From Diospyros lotus (taxonomy: Eukaryota > Streptophyta > Magnoliopsida > Ericales > Ebenaceae), in NCBI RefSeq assembly GCF_014633365.1, contig NC_068344.1, forward strand, positions 17,065,669-17,129,668: 64,000 bases of DNA, given 5' to 3'. Positions 9,735 to 21,960 of the stretch are shown one piece after another. The notes under the pieces are model-generated. The model worked only from the letters and a program-made list of their open reading frames with translations. It was not told where the DNA came from and did not search any database. Position 1 is the first letter of the stretch, and each line of letters opens with the position of its first letter. A program made the translations under genes and the position numbers.

Positions 9735-11820
9735 CTACTTCTGTTCTGACGAAATCAATTGCAATATCCCCAGGCAAAGCTTTAGCTTTGAAACTGGAAC
9801 AGCCTTTGTAAAAATATCTATCGCATTTTCCTCCCTTGAAACTTTGGTTAGAATAACAGTTTTCTTTTCAATAACTTGTCTGATAAAATGATATCTTATG
9901 TCTATACGCTTTGTTCTTTCAGGATGAGCTTGGTTTTTAGACAAATGGATTGCACTTTGACTATCACACATCAAAGTAGTCTTAACATCTACACCTAGAA
10001 TCTCTCCTACTAATCCTTTTAGCCACAAAGCCTCTTTAAATGCATCCGAAAGGGCTATGTATTCTGCTTCGGTAGTTGATAATGTTACCACATGTTGGAG
10101 ACTCGATTTCCAACTAATAGTAGAGTTCCCTAACCTAAACACATAGCCAGTTGTGGACCTTCTCTTATCAATATCAACAGCAAAATCTGCATCAACATAC
10201 CCTAGGATTATAGGTTGATCTTCTAGACTTTCACCACTATATGACAAAGCATAATCAATTGATCCTCCAAGATATAGACACATCCATTTAACAACTAACT
10301 AGTGAGGTTTACCTGGATTAGCCATGAATCGACTTATGACACTCATTCCATGTGCCAACTCGGGTCTTGTGCGGACCATTCCATACATTAAGCTGCCTAC
10401 TGCACTTGAGTATGGAATATTGGCCATCTTCTTCCTACTTTCCTCATCCTTTGGAGACTAATCTGAAGACAATTTAAAATGAGATGCAAAAGGCACACTA
10501 ACAGCCTTTGCATTTGACATTCCAAATCTTGATAACAATTTTGCTAAGTATGATTTTTGAGATAGATATATTTTCCTATGATGCTTATCCCTAGAAATCT
10601 CCATCCCTAGGATTTTCTTTGCCTCACCTAATTCTTTCATCTCAAATTCAGCTTTCAGCCTTTGCTTGAGAAGCTAGATTTCTCATGTGGATTGACTTGC
10701 AATAAGCTTGTCATCCACATATAACAATAGGTAGATAGAAATACTAGGTGTGACATGTTTAAAATATATACAACAATCATAGGAACTCCTTAAATAACCT
10801 TGGTTTATCATAATCGAATCAAATTTTCAGTACCATTGTCATGGGGACTGTTTAAGTCCATACAATGACTTTCTAAGGAGGCACACTTTCTCCACCTCTC
10901 CCTTAGCTTCAAACCCCTTAGGTTGGTCCATATAAATTATCTTTTCAAGGTCTCCATGAAGGAAGGTAGTTGTGACATCCAATTGCTCTAAATGAAGGTT
11001 CAATTTAGTTGTAATGGCTAGCAACACCCTTATAGAAGAATGCCTTCCTACAGGGGAAAAAACTTCATTAAAATCTATTCCTGGGACTTGGGTAAAGCCT
11101 CTAGCAACTAGCCTAGCTTTGAACCTAGGCTTAGAATTTTCTCTAGCCCCTTCCTTGATTTTAAACAACCATTTGCAGCCAACTACCTGCTGCCCTTTAG
11201 GTCTCTCCACCAGCTTCCAGGTCTGGTTTTTTCTTAAGGGAAGCTATCTCGGACTGCATGGCTTCAACCCACTTATTAGCATCCTTAGAAGACACTGCTT
11301 GCTCATATGTAAGAGGTTCTTACCTTGATATTTCAGAAGCACTACTTAGGGCATAGGCTACTAAATCTAAGTAGCCATATCTTTGAGGTGTCCTGTGGAC
11401 TCTAGGCTGTCAGTCCCTAGCCACACTATACCTATCTGGGTTTGGTTGGTCTACTATGCTTGAGTCCACCTCACTGTCATCCTCATCTCCTTCAAATTGA
11501 GATGATTCATGGACATGGTCATCTTCATGATCTGGATCAGGGTTAGGATTAGGAGAGTCAAACTCAACTTTAGGGATATTTTGGGGTAAATTAGGGGATA
11601 TTTCTGAGATCTCCACCTGAACTGAATCTCTATTTAGATTCTCATCTAGTTTAGGTTTATCTTTTTCTACTTTCATAGCAGAATCCTCATCAAATGTCAC
11701 ATCCCTTGTTACAATAATCCTTGGCCCTTTTGTTTCCAAATTCCATAGTTTATATCCTTTTACACCAGATGGATACCCTATAAACAAGCATTTCTTAGCT
11801 CTAGGCTCTACTTTTCCTTA
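9735..11820 (-). pseudogene. Copia C reverse transcriptase and RNase H
   Basis: Antisense. Order: linker FIGYPSGVKGYKLWNLETKG (11787 down) with an acidic region; RT N-terminus QQVVGCKWLFKIKEGARENS and LEQLDVTTTFLHGDLEK (11210-10840); a damaged stretch at 10640-10840; KELGEAKKILGMEISRDKH (10640-10458); RNase H IILGYVDADFAVDIDKRRST, STTEAEYIALSDAFKEALWL and CDSQSAIHLSKNQAHPERTK (10283-9735). Frameshifts and stops around the catalytic RT core make it inactive. The adenine/purine-rich run before 9723 is the likely polypurine tract. Confidence 0.85.
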
Positions 11821-11835
11821 TTTTATATGGGCATA

Positions 11836-12253
11836 TGATGCGGTCACCAATCAAGACCCGGTCCCAAGCCGACCCGACCACGCCGGAACAATATTTTAAT
11901 ACTTCTTAAGTTTTAGAATTCTACTTGGTTTAGGATTCTATTTTATGTTATTTTAATACTTCTTAAGTTTTAGTGATTTAGGATTTTACTTCATGTTGGA
12001 TTAGGATTTTAGTTGGATTTTGTTTACAAATATTAGATGGATTTGGATTAACCAAATACTATAAATATGCCTAGGGTCTAGAGTTTGTAATTAAGTTTTT
12101 CTCAATCAAATTTCAGCAACCTATTTGGGTTTTCTTAGCAACACAGTTTTGTTTTTGCGTCTTCTTGAAAGTCAAGCTTTGGCCATTGAAGTTTGTTCTT
12201 TCAAGAGTTTATTTTGTTATGTTTTCTTCACACTAGTGCTACACGTTGTGTCA
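11836..12253 (+). repeat. 5' LTR of gypsy F
   Basis: TGATGCGGTCACC..GTTGTGTCA, with TATA box CTATAAATATGCC at 12059-12071. About 55 bp shorter than the 3' LTR because one AT-rich internal repeat unit (TTCTACTTGATTTAGGAT type) is missing. Confidence 0.9.
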
Positions 12254-12402
12254 GGTGGTATCAGAGCAGTTAATCAACTAATCAGATGGCCAATCTTGAA
12301 GGTAATGGTAGCAACCAGCCTCGTGACGGTGATCAGGGGTTGTCTGCAGTTTGGAGAGCAATCGAAGAACAGTGGGAAGTAACTCGTACTATCCAGCAGT
12401 GA

Positions 12403-13170
12403 TTGGAGCAAATTAGCAACCAATTGAGCACCTTACTACGAGTTGATGATGACAGGAACCTGAATGATGGGGTGAATCAAGCCGGAGCGGGAAGACCACC
12501 CATGAATCATGTCCTTGTTAATCCTAGAAGACCAATGATTGAAGATAGCAATGAAGAGGATGATTTTGGTCAAGCAATAGCTAACCTTGGTGGTAGAGGG
12601 GTTAGGAGGAATGTGTATCAGCACAACCATTGGGGCAACGATGAGTATAAACTAAAAGTTGATATTCCTACCTTTAGTGGAGATCTTGATATTGAGGGGT
12701 TCCTGGATTGGATCACTGAGGTTGACCGTTTTTTCGAATACATGGAGATCCCAGATGAATGACAAGTAAAGTTAGTGGCTTACAGATTGAAGGGTGGTGC
12801 ATCTGTTTGGTGGGAGCGATTAAGAGAGACGAGATTGAGGGAAGGCCGACAGCTAGTTCAAACATGGAGACGAATGAAGCAGCTGTTAAGAGGTAGGTTT
12901 TTGCCCCCTAACTATAAACAATATATGTTTGAAGCTTATCAAAGCTATGCACAGGGAATGAAGAATGTGAATGAATGTACCTCTGAGTTTCTGCGATTGG
13001 TGAAGAGAAACCAATTGTCAGAAAGTGACAATCAACAAGCAGCTCGTTACTTGAATGGATTGAAGCTTGCTATTCGTGATAAAATTGGGGTTCAGATAGT
13101 TCTGAGTGTGCAAGAAGCAAGGAACTTAGCTTTAAAGGCTGAGTTAATGTTGAGTGAGAGATCTCTGAAA
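12403..13170 (+). pseudogene. Gypsy F gag, first part
   Basis: Reads MEQISNQLSTLLRVDDDRNL, KVDIPTFSGDLDIEGFLDWI and VDRFFEYMEIPDE, then an in-frame TGA at 12760, then VAYRLKGGASVWWERLRETR, FLPPNYKQYMFEAYQSYAQG and AARYLNGLKLAIRDKIG. These are classic retrotransposon gag motifs. Upstream in-frame residues from 12285 (ANLEGNGSNQPRDGD-like) may belong to the true N-terminus. The reading is cut at ERSLK by Copia G, then resumes after 17449. Confidence 0.85.
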
Positions 13171-15260
13171 GCAAAAGCGATGTCAGGCCTTGTGTGGGAG
13201 AGATAAATCAGTCTTCCAACAAGTCTTTGGTACCTTCCTTTGTCCACTGGTTGGCTGCTAGGGTTGTTCCACAACCTACTGTTAGGTTCAATAGGGATTT
13301 CAGACCCTTTTCCACCTGTGAACCCTTTTTCTGCCAACAAGTCCAGCACGTACTTCCTTTGAGAAAGGAAGATCCCAACTTTAGAATAGGCAACTTCAAT
13401 TCCCAGAAAATACTTGAGAACCCCCAAGTCTTTGATCTCGAATTTCCTGGACAGCCTTTCCTTGAGTTTTTCTTGCTCCTCCTTATCATTGCCTGTGATA
13501 GTCATATCATCTACATATACTAATAGAACTGTCATTTTATCTTCTTTAGAGTGTTTTATGAAGAGAGTGTGGTCTCCCCTACTTTGGTCATACCCGAAAA
13601 CTTTCATAGCTTTGGAAAACCGTCCAAACCAAGCCCTAGGAGACTGCTTAAGCCCATATAGAGCTTTCTTGAGCTGACATACCTTCCCTTCATGCCCTTC
13701 TTGGAACCCTGGTGGCAATTCCATATATATGTCCTCCTCCAAATCCCCATGGAGGAATGCATTTTTTACATCTAGCTGATGTAGGTTCCATCCAAAATAG
13801 GCTGCCAATGAGAGGAGGATTCGTACCGTGGTCATTTTTGCAACTGGAGCAAATGTCTCAAGATAATCGACTCCATAAGATTGTGTGTATCCCTTAGCTA
13901 CCAGCCTGGCCTTATATCTCTCTAGGGTGCCATCAGCCTTGTATTTTACATTGAAAATCCATCTACACCCCATCGGATTGATCCCCTTAGGTCTGGACAC
14001 AAGATCCCATGTATGGTTCTTTTTTAGGGCACTCATTTCCTCCAACATAGCTTGTTTCCAATTCTGATCCTGTAATGCCTCATTTACTGACTTAGGAATG
14101 ATAATTGAATCCAAGGAAACTAGAAAACTCTTATGCCTTTGGGAGAGACGATGATAGGAGAGAAAATTGGTTAAGGGATGTTGTGTACAACTTCTAACCC
14201 ATTTTCTAACTGCAATAGGTAGGTCTAAATCATCAAAGATAGGGCCATCAGAAGAGAAAGTATCTTGCATGAGATTCATACCTAGACTAGAATCCAAGGG
14301 TGGTGTATGCTGTGTGTCTTGGATAGGTTGCCTTCGCTTGTAGATGTAAGGAGACCCCTTGTACCGAACTGGAGAGGGTAGCTGTTTGATGATAGCTTGT
14401 TCACCCAACTCAGCTTTATCATGCACTTCTTTGTGACTGCCAGGGGACAGACTAATGAGAGGATGAGGAGGTCAGGTTGGTGATGGCTGAGTTGTTTGAG
14501 CGGTAGTAGGGCTGGTGTGGTCAAGAGAATTAGAACTAGAGTGAGAGGTATGCTGAGAGGCAGACAAGAGAGTATCATCAAAGCTTTCATTGAAGTTGTA
14601 GTCCCCATAGGAAAGTCTCTCCCCCTGGGGACCAGCTAGAGAGGTACCAAAAAAAGAAAGGGACTCAACAAAGGTAACATCTTTGGAGACATACAACTTG
14701 CGAGTAGAAGGATGATAACACTTATATCCTTTTTGGGTAGGAGAATACCCTAGGAAAACACACTTAAGTGCCCTTGGATCCAACTTATCTCGATGTTGTT
14801 TGGATATGTGGACAAAGGATACACACCCAAAGACTCTAAGAGGAAGAGGATTATGCACATTAAAATATGGAAAATAAGTAGTTAGACAAGCAAGAGGGCT
14901 TTGTTGGTGAAGGAGCTTTGTGGGTACTCGATTAATAAGAAAGGCAGCAGTGAGGACAGCCTCTCCCCAAAAACTTTTAGGAACTCTATGATGGTGAGGA
15001 AGTGCACGGGCCACATTAAGGAGATGTCTCATCTTCCTCTCAGTTACTCCATTTTGTTGTGGAGTATCTATACAGGAAGATTTATGGACAATTTCTTCTT
15101 GTTGGAAAAACTGATGCATATGGTGATTAAAATACTCCCGGGCATTATTAGTTTTAAATTTCTGTATAGGTGTTCCAAATTGAGTAGTAATCATCTTACA
15201 AAAATTTGGCAACACTGTTCCTATGGCAGCTTTATCTTTTAGGAAAAACACCCATGTCAT
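13171..15260 (-). pseudogene. Copia G integrase and reverse transcriptase
   Basis: Antisense, two long frames. Integrase (15260-14472): TWVFFLKDKAAIGTVLPNF; second catalytic motif FKTNNAREYF (D to N); TPQQNGVTERKMRHLLNVAR; KSFWGEAVLTAAFLINRVPT; FLGYSPTQKGYKCYHPSTRK. RT (14426-13171): PIAVRKWVRSCTQHPLTNFL, MGCRWIFNVKYKADGTLERY, HQLDVKNAFLHGDLEEDIYM, catalytic LVYVDDMTI intact, KYFLGIEVAYSKVGIFLSQR, GRLIYLSHTRPDIAFA. The last residues of the frame are antisense gypsy gag, not Copia. IN and RT are in different frames. Confidence 0.9.
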
Positions 15261-15261
15261 T

Positions 15262-17015
15262 CGAGTACAAAAAGGGTTTAGAACTGATTTTATTACTCAT
15301 GGGATAAGGAACACGATGCTGTTTGGAAAGAATGCATATATCACAATGAAAGATATTGGGATCAATAGAATGAAATAAAGTAGGAAACATAACTTTTAAT
15401 AGAGTAAATGGAGGGTGGCCAAGGCGGTAATGATGCAGCCATATATTGTGATGATTTGCTGTAGTTTGAGAGGAACAAGCGATCGGTGGCTGGTTTCTAG
15501 ATGGATAAGAAGCCTTCCCTACAAAGCAGTACAGCCCACCTTTTTTCTTTAGCAATACCAATCTTCGTCGCTGTCTTTAGTGCCTAAAACTCACATATTA
15601 GGTGAAAACACAGCTTGGCAATTGAAGGTTTTAATGAGTTGATGAATGGACAACAGATTAGCTGATAAGTGTGGGACATGAAGGACTGGTTTAATGGAGA
15701 GATTAGGGCCAAGATCCACATTGCCATGGCCAGCAATAGGAACTGCTGTGCCATTAGCAATTGTAATCATTTTGGTGGTCCTGAGAGGTTGATAGGTGGA
15801 AAATACATAGGGGTTAGGTGTCATATGGTTTGTTGCTCCTGAATCCAAGATCCAAACATCATTCCGATCAGTTTTTAAGGTAGAACAGAATGCAGAATGA
15901 GTGCATTTACCTGGGATTTCCAATTGTGCTAGAGAGCAGGATCCATCTTGCATTGATTTGAAGGACTTCAGCTTGTTGATCTCCTCAACATTAAATGGAG
16001 TGAGATTTGAGTTGCTGTCAGCCTTGGCTTTCACTCCCGGCTGGTCCTAGTCTTGCTCCTTGTGTGATAGATAAACTTGATTTCTTGTAGCTAGATTCTT
16101 GAATCCTCCTCCACTCCTATTTAGGACAGCTTCTTTGCCATGAAGCTTGAAACATGTGTCACGGGTATGCCTAGGTTTCTTACAATGAGTGCACCATAGT
16201 CCCTCTCTTCCATTGGCTCGAGTTTGAGCCTCTATTCGCCCAGATCTAAGCCATGTCCCCTCTCCTTTGTTCACTGCCATTGCTGATCCGTCAGTGACAG
16301 ATTCCTTTAGCATCACCAGCCTCCTATTTTCTTCACTTCTTACCACAACAAATACCTCATTAAGAGAGGGAAGTTTTTCCCGACCAAGTAGCTGCACCCT
16401 CACTTGATCAAATTCGGGGTTAAGGCCAGCCAAAAACTCAAAAATCCTATCCCGTTCGACTATTTGGTTAAGGGTTGCAGCATCCATGCTACAAATCATC
16501 TTTATATTCTGGTAGTGGTCTAACTCAAGCCAAAGACCATTCATATGATTATAATACTTAGTGACAGACATCCCCCCTCGTTTAGAATCGTTAATTTTAG
16601 TTTTCACTTCATAGATGACTGATGCATCCTGAATTTTGGAGTAAGTTCGCTTCACAGCTTCCCAAATCTCCCTAGCAGTACCCAAAAACATGTAATTCTT
16701 ACTTACCTCTGGAAGCATAGCATTCCACAATCAGGACATTATTTGGGAATCCTCAATATCTCATTTTGGGTACATAGGATCGGTTGCCCTTGGAGGAGAG
16801 GCAGTGAGATGATCGATCTTACCCCTTCCTTTAAGAAATGTCCTTACCAATTGAGCCCACTGTAGATAGTTTCTCCCATCTAGTCGATAGGACAGGTGGA
16901 AATTGGGCAGCTCCCCTGCTACTGCTCCATGCCCAGCTTCTAGGCTTGTTGCGGGAACTTGATCTATTGCTGGTGAGGTTTCTCCGGTTATCACTCCTTC
17001 AGATAGTTCAGACAT
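15262..17015 (-). pseudogene. Copia G gag, protease, GAG-pre-integrase
   Basis: Antisense. Gag starts MSELSEGVITGETSP at 17015, with YRLDGRNYLQWAQLVRTFLK. A frame break near 16745 is followed by PEVSKNYMFLGTAREIWEAV, YYNHMNGLWLELDHYQNIKM and FLAGLNPEFDQVRVQLLGRE, then the knuckle CTHCKKPRHTRDTCFKLHG near 16150. Protease VWILDSGATNHMT with intact DSG (about 15850). NLLSIHQLIKTFNCQAVFSP and LHHYRLGHPPFTLLK complete the GAG-pre-integrase region. The breaks are few, so this is a fairly young copy. Confidence 0.88.
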
Positions 17016-17164
17016 GCTGCAGAGAGCTTAAAAAAAATGTGAGAAGGCCGGTAACAAGGCAGGAAGAATGTGTGTGATGCAGGAAGGGTTTCGGAAGGTA
17101 CTGCAGTGCTGAAAGGTGCAATGAAGGCACTAGGGTTTGTAGGGCTGTGATGGCTTTGATACCA

Positions 17165-17449
17165 TGGAAGCAATGGAATAAAAATTCTGTTTCTATTAAT
17201 ACATTGATCTAATTACATGGGCTCTTCTTTTATAGAAGGGGTTTTACATAAAAGGAAAGCAATCAATCTAAGAGATATTTACATAAAAGGAAAGCAATCA
17301 ATCTATGCAATAGGAAACTATAGATACTATAGATCTATACACAATAGGAAACTATACAATAGGAAAGGATAGCAGTTGTATATTTAGGAGAGTTTCCTAA
17401 GACTGGTTTAGGCAAGATTCCCTAAACCGATTTTAGGAAACTCATATCA
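17165..17449 (-). repeat. 5' LTR of Copia G
   Basis: TGGAAGCAATGG..AACTCATATCA in + view, with TTTTATAGAAGGGG as an antisense TATA-region signature and a duplicated TTTACATAAAAGGAAAGCAA at about 17245 and 17279. Confidence 0.75.
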
Positions 17450-20400
17450 CATTGAATACTCCGAATGCTAACAATCTCGTAATGATAACTATCGTTGGTA
17501 TAGTGGGAATGAAAATAAACAAGCAACTTTTGATAAAGGCAAGTCGGTTCAGGGAGCGCAACCCTCCAATCCACCCCATACAATTAACCCTAATAAGGCT
17601 ACAACGGGGGGAAACATTCGAGGTACTACTTCTAATCTTCCAAAATCCCTTAATCCTTATGCAAAGCCTATTCTTTTAAAATGTTTCAAGTGCAATGAGG
17701 TTGGGCATCGATCTAGTGATTGCCCAAGGAGGAAAACAGTTAACATTGTAGAAAGGGAAGATGAAGATGTTACTGAAGAGGAAGTATATTGTGGGCCTGA
17801 TGGGGAGGATCACGAAGAAGATTATGGACATGGGGAATATACCTGTGTAGTGAGGAAGTTAATGTTATCTCAAAAGAATGAAGATACTACTCAACGGCAT
17901 AAGCTTTTTCGCACGAGGTGTACGGTGAAAGGAAAAATCTTTGAGTTGATTATTGATAGTGGAAGTCAGGAGAACATCATAGGAAGAGACGTGGTGGCAA
18001 AGATGTAGTTAACTCCTGAAAAACATCCAAGCCCTTACATGATTGGATGGATCAAAGAAGTTGATGGCATACATGTGGATGAACGTTGCAGGGTGCCTTT
18101 CTCTATTAGTAAGTACTTCGACGAAATCTATTGTGATATTGTTGATATGAATGCTTGCCATATTTTATTTGGGAGGCCTTGACAATTTGATGTGGATGCT
18201 AAGCACTCGGGTAGGAAGAACACATATCAGCTTGGGAAAGAAGGTGTGCGTTATACTTTGTTACTCATAGTGGAAAAGAACCAAACCAAAGCTTCTAAAG
18301 TGGAGGGGCGAAATTTTCTTACCATTACACATAAGCACACTGAATTTATGAGGTAGTGTAAGGATACTTGAGAGGTTCACTTATTGGTTATCAAGGGAGA
18401 GAGCGTGAGTGAGCCACTGAAGGTGAATCAAATTCCAGTGGAGGTGCAGGGATTGTTGGAGGAATTTCATGATGTGATTCCTGAGGAGTTGCCTAATGAG
18501 CTACCTCCTATGAGGGATATTCAACACCACATTGACTTGGTTCCTGGTGCTAGCTTGCCTAACCTACCACACTATAGGATGAGTCCTAGGGAGAATGAGA
18601 TTTTGCGTGAGCAAGTAGAGGAATTGTTGAGAAAATGACGCATTCAGACTAGCATGAGTCCATGTGCAGTGCCAGCATTATTGACACCAAAGAAAGATGG
18701 GAGTTGGAGGATGTGGGTTGACAGTAGAGCCATCAACAAAATTACTATTGGGTACAAATTTCCAATTCCTAGGCTTGACAACATGTTTGATCAACTTGAT
18801 GGGGCTGTGATTTTTACCAAAATTGATCTTAGAAGTGATTATCATCAAATCAGAATTCGACCTGGAGATGAGTGGAAGACAGCTTTGAAGACGAGAGATG
18901 GGTTGTTTGAGTGGTTAGTCATGTCCTTTGGACTAACCAATGCATCAAGCACTTTTATGAGACTAATGAATCAAGTATTACCCCATTTCATTGGTAAATT
19001 CGTTGTGGTGTATTTTTATGATATTTTGATATATAGTAAGTCTATTAATGAGCATGAGGGGCATATTCGGGATGTGTCGAGGGAAAACAAACTTTATGCT
19101 AATTTGAAGAAGTGTACTTTTATGAGTGAGAGCTTGTTGTTCTTGGGCTTTGTTATAAGTAAAGAGGGCATAAAGGTAGATGAGGAAAAAGTGCGAGCTA
19201 TTAGAGAGTGGCCAACCCCTAAAAATGTCATGTGTGAAGTTTCTATGGGTTAGCAACTTTCTATAGGTGGTTTATCAAACACTTTAGTAGTATTGTGGCT
19301 CCAATTACTAAGTGTTTAAAGAAAGGAAAGTTCTATTGGTGTGAAAAACAAGAGCAAAGTTTCACCTTGATAAAAGAGAAATTATGTACCGCTCCTGTCT
19401 TAGCTTTGCCAAGCTTTGACAAATTGTTTGAGGTTGAGTGTGATGCGAGTGGAGTGGGTATAGGTGCTGTGTTGTCCCAAGAGAAGAGACCAATTGCATT
19501 TTTCAGTGAGAAGTTGTGTGAAGCCAAAAGAAAGTGGTTTACTTATGATAAGGAGTTTTATGCAGTGGTGAGGGCTCTTAAGACATGGGAACATTACTTG
19601 ATTGCCAAAGAATTTGTTCTTTACACGGATCACCAAGCTCTTAAGTACTTGAGTAGCCAAAAGCAATTGAGGAGTGATATGCATGCTAGATGGTCTGCTT
19701 TTATTGATAAATTTCTATATAAAATTGTGCATATGTCGGGACAGCATAATCGAGTGGCGGACGCTTTGAGTAGGCATGTGGATTTGATCAAGACCCTTAG
19801 TGTTGAGATTGTTGGGTTTGAGTGCTTGAAAGAATTATATGCGACAGATGAGGATTTCAAACATGTGTGGGAACAATGCGTGTCTCAGCAACCGTCAGGA
19901 GATTTCTATGTGCATGATGGGAAATCAGTTGTGCATCCATTGCACATCTCTTCGTGAGAAAATTATTCGGGATTTGCATGGTGGTGGCTTAACAGGGCAT
20001 CTTGGCAGAGACAAGACTATTGAAGCTGTTATGGGAAGGTATTATTGGCCAGGAGCAAGGAGAGATGTTTCTATTATTGTGGCGAGGTGTTATATATGTC
20101 AAACAGCTAAGGGGCACTCTTCTAACGCCGATCTCTACATGCTATTGCCTGTTCCCAATGCTATTTGGGAAGATTTGTCTATGGACTTCGTGTTGGGTCT
20201 ACCGCGAACCCAACGAGGTATGGATTTTGTTTTTGTAGTGGTTGATAGGTTTTCCAAGATGACGCACTTTCTCCCATGCAAGAAGACGGCAGATGCAGTA
20301 GCTACTGCCAAACTGTTTTTCAAGGAGATTGTTAGACTACGTGGAGTCCCTAAAACTATTACTTCGGATCGTGATACAAGGTTTTTGAGTCACTTCTGCA

Positions 20401-21067
20401 TTACCTTGTGGAGAATGTTCGATTCATTTTTGAATTTCAGCAGTACAGCACATCCCCAGACTGATGGACAGACAGAGGTGGTGAATCGTACCTTAGGAAA
20501 TCTAATTCCCAGTGTTTGCAAAGACAAGCCAAGACAATGGGACCTAGTCATAGCTCAAGTTGAATTTGCCTACAACAACGTCGTGCATAGCTCAACAGGA
20601 AGATCACCATTCTCTATTGTATACATGAAAGTTCCTAATCATGCATTGGATTTGGTAAAATTGCCAAAGGTACTAGGTTTCAGTGTTACAGCTAGTGACT
20701 TAGTCGAACACGTTCAAGCAGTTCAAGAAGATGTCAAGCAAAAGTTGCGCGAAGTGAATAAGAAGTACAAGGCAGCAGCTGACAAGCATAGGAAGCACAA
20801 GGTATTTCCGGTTGGAGATGAAGTCATGATATTCTTGAAGAATGAACGGATTCCTGCAGGACAACAGAACAAGCTCAAGCCAAAGAAGTATGGTCCTTAC
20901 AAGATTACAAGGAAGATCAATGATAATGCTTATGTTGTGGATTTGCCAAATCATATGGGTATTTCCAAGACATTCAATGTTGCTGATCTTTCTTTGTATT
21001 TGCAGGACGTTGAGTTATCATACCCAGATCATAATTCGAGGACGAATTCTTCTCAAGTGGAGATGAA
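17450..21067 (+). pseudogene. Gypsy F zinc knuckle, protease, RT, RNase H, integrase
   Basis: Resumes with knuckle CFKCNEVGHRSSDCP (17689-17733) and protease LIIDSGSQENIIGR near 17950; stops follow at 18008 and 18181. RT (18654-19250): [34 protein letters not shown]; the catalytic box reads YFYD (19011-19022) where the family has YFDD. A frameshift near 19240 leads to RNase H ([15 protein letters not shown]). Another near 19950 leads to integrase (19839-21067): [32 protein letters not shown] and [10 protein letters not shown] carry the zinc-binding and DDE residues. The end is GPY/F-like, [22 protein letters not shown] is catalytically dead. Confidence 0.9.
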
Positions 21068-21541
21068 TGATGCGATCACCAATCAAGACCCGGCCCAAAG
21101 CCGACCCGATCACGCCAGAACAATATTTTAATACTTCTTAAGTTTTAGAATTCTACTTGGTTTAGGATTCTATTTTATGTTATTTTAATACTTCTTAAGT
21201 TTTAGAATTCTGCTTGATTTAGGATTCAATTTCATGTTTCTACTTGATTTAGGATTCTACTTCATGTTGGATTAGGATTTTATTTTTATTAGGATTTTAG
21301 TTGGATTTTGTTTTCAAATATTAGATGGATTTGAATTAGCCAAATATTATAAATATGCCTAGGATCTAGAGTTTGTAATCAAGTTTTTCTCAATCAAATT
21401 TCAGCAACTTATATTAGTTTTCTTAGCAACACAGTCTTGTTTTTGCGTCTTCTTGAAAGTCAAGCTTTGGCCATTGAAGTTTATTCTTTCAAGGGTTTAT
21501 TTTGGTATGTTTTCTTCACACTCGCGCTACACGCTGCGTCA
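21068..21541 (+). repeat. 3' LTR of gypsy F
   Basis: TGATGCGATCACC..CTGCGTCA, followed by the duplication GCATA. The purine-rich AAGTGGAGATGAA just upstream is the likely polypurine tract; the integrase frame runs on into the LTR. Confidence 0.9.
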
Positions 21542-21546
21542 GCATA

Positions 21547-21737
21547 GGCAAGACATCCGAACACTCTGAGGTGGTCAAGGTTTGGCTTATGCCTTGTCCA
21601 CCTTTCATATGGGGTTAGCAAATTTATGGCTCTAGATGGGGATCGGTTTATTACATGGGTTGCTGTTGTGACAGCTTCCCCCCAGAATGCTTTAGACAAA
21701 TTTGCATAGTTCAACATGCATCTAACCCTCGTTAAGA
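21547..21737 (-). pseudogene. Copia C integrase C-terminal segment
   Basis: Antisense bridge between the two nested insertions: RVRCMLNYANLSKAFWGEAV then THVINRSPSRAINLLTPYER and LRVFGCLAYADA. It joins seamlessly to the integrase at 27180-27667 when E is removed, and to FIGYPSGVKGYK at 11787 when F is removed. The GCATA flank on its left edge is the gypsy F duplication. Confidence 0.85.
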
Positions 21738-21742
21738 GGGTT

Positions 21743-21953
21743 ACTTAGAAATTATCAAAGACAATGTCTAATTGAATACAAAATGAATGTGTACAATATC
21801 CTCTTATAAGGAGAGGATTATTAGCAAAGAAGGAAAGAAAAAATAGATAGCATCCTATCATCCTAATTTACATTATTGCCTTTCTATATTTACATAATAT
21901 TTACATAAAACACTGATCCTAAAGATCAGCCTTAATTGAGCATAATTCCATCA
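21743..21953 (-). repeat. 3' LTR of Copia E
   Basis: ACTTAGAAATTATC..AATTCCATCA in + view, next to the polypurine tract. The antisense start TGATGGAATTATG is the canonical TG end. Confidence 0.9.
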
Positions 21954-21960
21954 CTCCCCC

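Larger units (their letters stand above)
13171..17449 (-). mobile_element. Copia G, 3'-truncated, nested in gypsy F gag
   Basis: Antisense Copia with 5' LTR 17165-17449, PBS GCTTTGATACCA at 17153-17164, and gag, PR, IN and RT. It stops abruptly in the RT C-terminal region (YLSHTRPDIAFA) at 13171, where gypsy gag begins. RNase H and the 3' LTR are missing, so a deletion followed insertion. It is the innermost layer of the stack D-C-F-G. Confidence 0.88.
11836..21541 (+). mobile_element. Ty3/gypsy F, full length with Copia G nested
   Basis: Sense-strand gypsy element inside Copia C. LTRs are 11836-12253 and 21068-21541; the 5-bp duplication GCATA is at 11831-11835 and 21542-21546. PBS TGGTATCAGAGC lies 2 bases after the 5' LTR. 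Domain order gag-zinc knuckle-PR-RT-RNaseH-IN is diagnostic of Ty3/gypsy. Without Copia G its length is about 5.4 kb. The integrase carries a GPY/F-type tail without a visible chromodomain. A shortened relative, H, lies at 45037-47608. Confidence 0.93.

Noticed and set aside
12256..12270. TGGTATCAGAGC sites as tRNA genes
   Set aside because: They are only primer-binding sites complementary to the tRNA-iMet 3' end; no cloverleaf.
13092..13206. C-terminal 25 residues of the Copia G RT frame (FRDLSLNINSAF..)
   Set aside because: They are antisense translation of gypsy F gag, not part of the Copia protein.
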